Of a stretch of 64,000 bases of DNA, positions 62,769-64,000 are shown piece after piece. The notes below the pieces were generated by a model. The model searched no databases. It saw only the letters and a program-made list of their open reading frames with translations, and was not told the DNA's origin. Origin of the DNA: an uncultured Cohaesibacter sp. (GTDB lineage Bacteria; Pseudomonadota; Alphaproteobacteria; Rhizobiales; Cohaesibacteraceae); NCBI RefSeq assembly GCF_963678225.1, contig NZ_OY782763.1, positions 558,001-622,000 of the forward strand, in the 5' to 3' direction. How positions within the stretch are numbered: the stretch's first letter is position 1; the number at the start of each line of letters is the position of its first letter. A program made the position numbers and the translations under genes.

Positions 62769-64000
62769 CAGGATGCTTTCGCCTCCTCTGCACTCACGCC
62801 AAAGGACATCTGCGCTATGGCGTCGACCGTGATCTCATCCCCTTCGAGTTCGCCCGTTGGGTAGCCATGAGCCATAGTCAACACACGATGGCTCAAACGC
62901 TGGATTTCGTCATGGTCGGAAGAAATCATCAGAATGGCGACGCCACTGTTGGCCAGATCGTCAATGATGCTGTAAATATCGGCACGAACCGCCACATCCA
63001 CGCCGCGGGTCGGTTCATCAAGAATAAGCACGCGCGGCTTGGCGGCGAGGCATTTTGCCAGCAGGATTTTCTGCTGGTTACCACCTGATAGCGTGCGTAC
63101 CGCTTGTGAAGACGTCGCACAGACAATGCCGAGTTCTTTCACATATTTCTGGAAACGCTCTTCTTCCTGTTTCAGCTGCAGCCACGAAGGCTCGCGGTGC
63201 AACACAAGCGAAGATGCATTCCAGCTCAAAGGCGCATCGACAAAAAGGCCACTGGTCTGGCGATCTTCAGGCAGATAGACAAGCCCGAGATCAAGACTGG
63301 CCTGAGGATCGGTATGCGTTGCATCCTGCCCTCCGATCAAAACCTTGCCGCGCGCAGCCTTGCGAATACCATAGATGGTTTCGGCCATCTCTGTGCGTCC
63401 AGAGCCAACAACGCCAGCCAGACCAAGAATCTCGCCTTCATGCAGCGTGAAGCTCAGATTGGCGAAGCCTTCTCCGCACAGATTGTCCACTTCGAGAACA
63501 ACCTTGCCATGATGGGTTTGCTGATGACGCTCACCCAGAACATTCTCGCTGCCACCCTCGACTTTTGTCATGGCCCGCACGATTTCTGCATCGGTATAGG
63601 ATTTAGGAGGCCCGGCCATCACAACGCGGCCATCGCGCAAGATACTCACGACATCCGCAATTTCGCGAATTTCATTCAGCTTGTGACTAATAAAGAAGAT
63701 CCCCACCCCTTGCGCAGCAAGAGCGCGCATACGGTCGAACAGCAGCTTCACTTCACGGGGGGTCAGCGCAGATGTCGGTTCGTCCAGAATGAGAATTTGT
63801 GCATCGCGGATCAAACCGCGCAGAATTTCGACCATTTGCTGGTCGGCAACTTCCAACTGACCTGCCGGAGACTGCAGATCCATATTGGTGCCAATCTCTT
63901 TGGCCAGCTCGACTAGGCGCGCGTGCAGGGCAACACGATTGCCTTTCATGTTCATGAGAACATTTTCTTCGATGCTGAGATTGGGAAAAAGCAATGGTTC
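62768..64000 (-). CDS. lsrA: AI-2 ABC transporter ATP-binding protein LsrA (partial, N-terminus off the right edge)
   Basis: The C-terminal ~411 residues of a double ATPase of the sugar-importer type. The end of the first half is visible (ILILDEPTSALTPREV, ISHKLNEI); the second half has the degenerate Walker A GVVGSGRTEM typical of the second domain in this family, the signature LSGGNQQKILLAKCL and ILDEPTRGVDV. Its first Walker A lies beyond the window. The 1-base overlap with lsrC shows the operon continues. Any lsrK and lsrR genes would be expected further right. Confidence 0.93.
   Translation of the reverse strand, partial: EPLLFPNLSIEENVLMNMKGNRVALHARLVELAKEIGTNMDLQSPAGQLEVADQQMVEILRGLIRDAQILILDEPTSALTPREVKLLFDRMRALAAQGVGIFFISHKLNEIREIADVVSILRDGRVVMAGPPKSYTDAEIVRAMTKVEGGSENVLGERHQQTHHGKVVLEVDNLCGEGFANLSFTLHEGEILGLAGVVGSGRTEMAETIYGIRKAARGKVLIGGQDATHTDPQASLDLGLVYLPEDRQTSGLFVDAPLSWNASSLVLHREPSWLQLKQEEERFQKYVKELGIVCATSSQAVRTLSGGNQQKILLAKCLAAKPRVLILDEPTRGVDVAVRADIYSIIDDLANSGVAILMISSDHDEIQRLSHRVLTMAHGYPTGELEGDEITVDAIAQMSFGVSAEEAKAS

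Noticed and set aside
1-64000. tRNA genes, CRISPR arrays, insertion sequences, prophage
   Set aside because: Scanning by eye for T-arm GTTCGA-type motifs, regularly spaced repeats, transposase motifs and integrase motifs gave nothing convincing.

Overview
The window looks like a chromosomal segment of an alphaproteobacterium, most likely of the order Hyphomicrobiales (Rhizobiales). The main evidence is the adjacent pair divK-pleD, the alphaproteobacterial families DUF3572 and DUF1489, a zinc-ribbon DinB, the degenerate PyrC paired with PyrB, a SPOR-tailed D,D-carboxypeptidase, and a sulfide-sensor-like ArsR regulator. A marine, Cohaesibacter-like host is only my guess. I see no rRNA, tRNA, CRISPR array, transposase or phage gene. 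Most of the window is ordinary, densely packed chromosome.

Layout, left to right. 1-24 kb is a housekeeping block: gatA (cut by the left edge) and gatC, a GGDEF-EAL protein, ruvX, cfa, an AEC transporter, pyrB with a pseudo-dihydroorotase pyrC, plsY, dprA, topA, rnr, a NUDIX hydrolase, rpmG, then pleD-divK, a DUF3572 gene, dinB and a RidA protein. A candidate structured RNA with its own promoter lies between rpmG and pleD. 24-43 kb is mixed: a GNAT-like protein, HIT, azlCD, trkH, clpS-clpA, a secreted D,D-carboxypeptidase, a conserved-looking membrane-DnaJ/VWA pair, a sulfide-responsive-type arsR-rhodanese pair with a clear operator, several transporters and mgtE.

43.7-52.4 kb is the most coherent unit. 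It is a leftward cobalamin operon behind a sigma70-like promoter and a cobalamin riboswitch: btuB, btuF, btuC, btuD, exbB, two exbD genes, tonB and cbiZ. The eight genes after btuB are abutting, overlapping or (btuB-btuF) closely spaced. The operon carries outer-membrane receptor, inner-membrane ABC importer, a dedicated TonB energiser and a corrinoid-remodelling amidohydrolase. One of the two ExbD proteins has Asn in place of the Asp normally essential for proton use.

52.6-57 kb holds a cupin/carboxymuconolactone decarboxylase pair divergent from a LysR regulator, a DEAD-box helicase with a structured leader, and a cold-shock protein flanked by copies of a short repeated motif and a 53-residue unknown protein. 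57.3-64 kb holds a galE-like epimerase and, convergent with it, a leftward autoinducer-2 uptake operon lsrA-C-D-B-G-E (lsrA cut by the right edge). lsrF is missing from its usual place between lsrB and lsrG.

I did not find a wholly undescribed system. The strongest leads are the ExbD Asp-to-Asn partner in the B12 operon, the candidate RNA at about 19.77-19.88 kb, the pseudo-dihydroorotase, the lsrF-less lsr cluster with its LsrE-type protein, and several unlisted small genes and operators.
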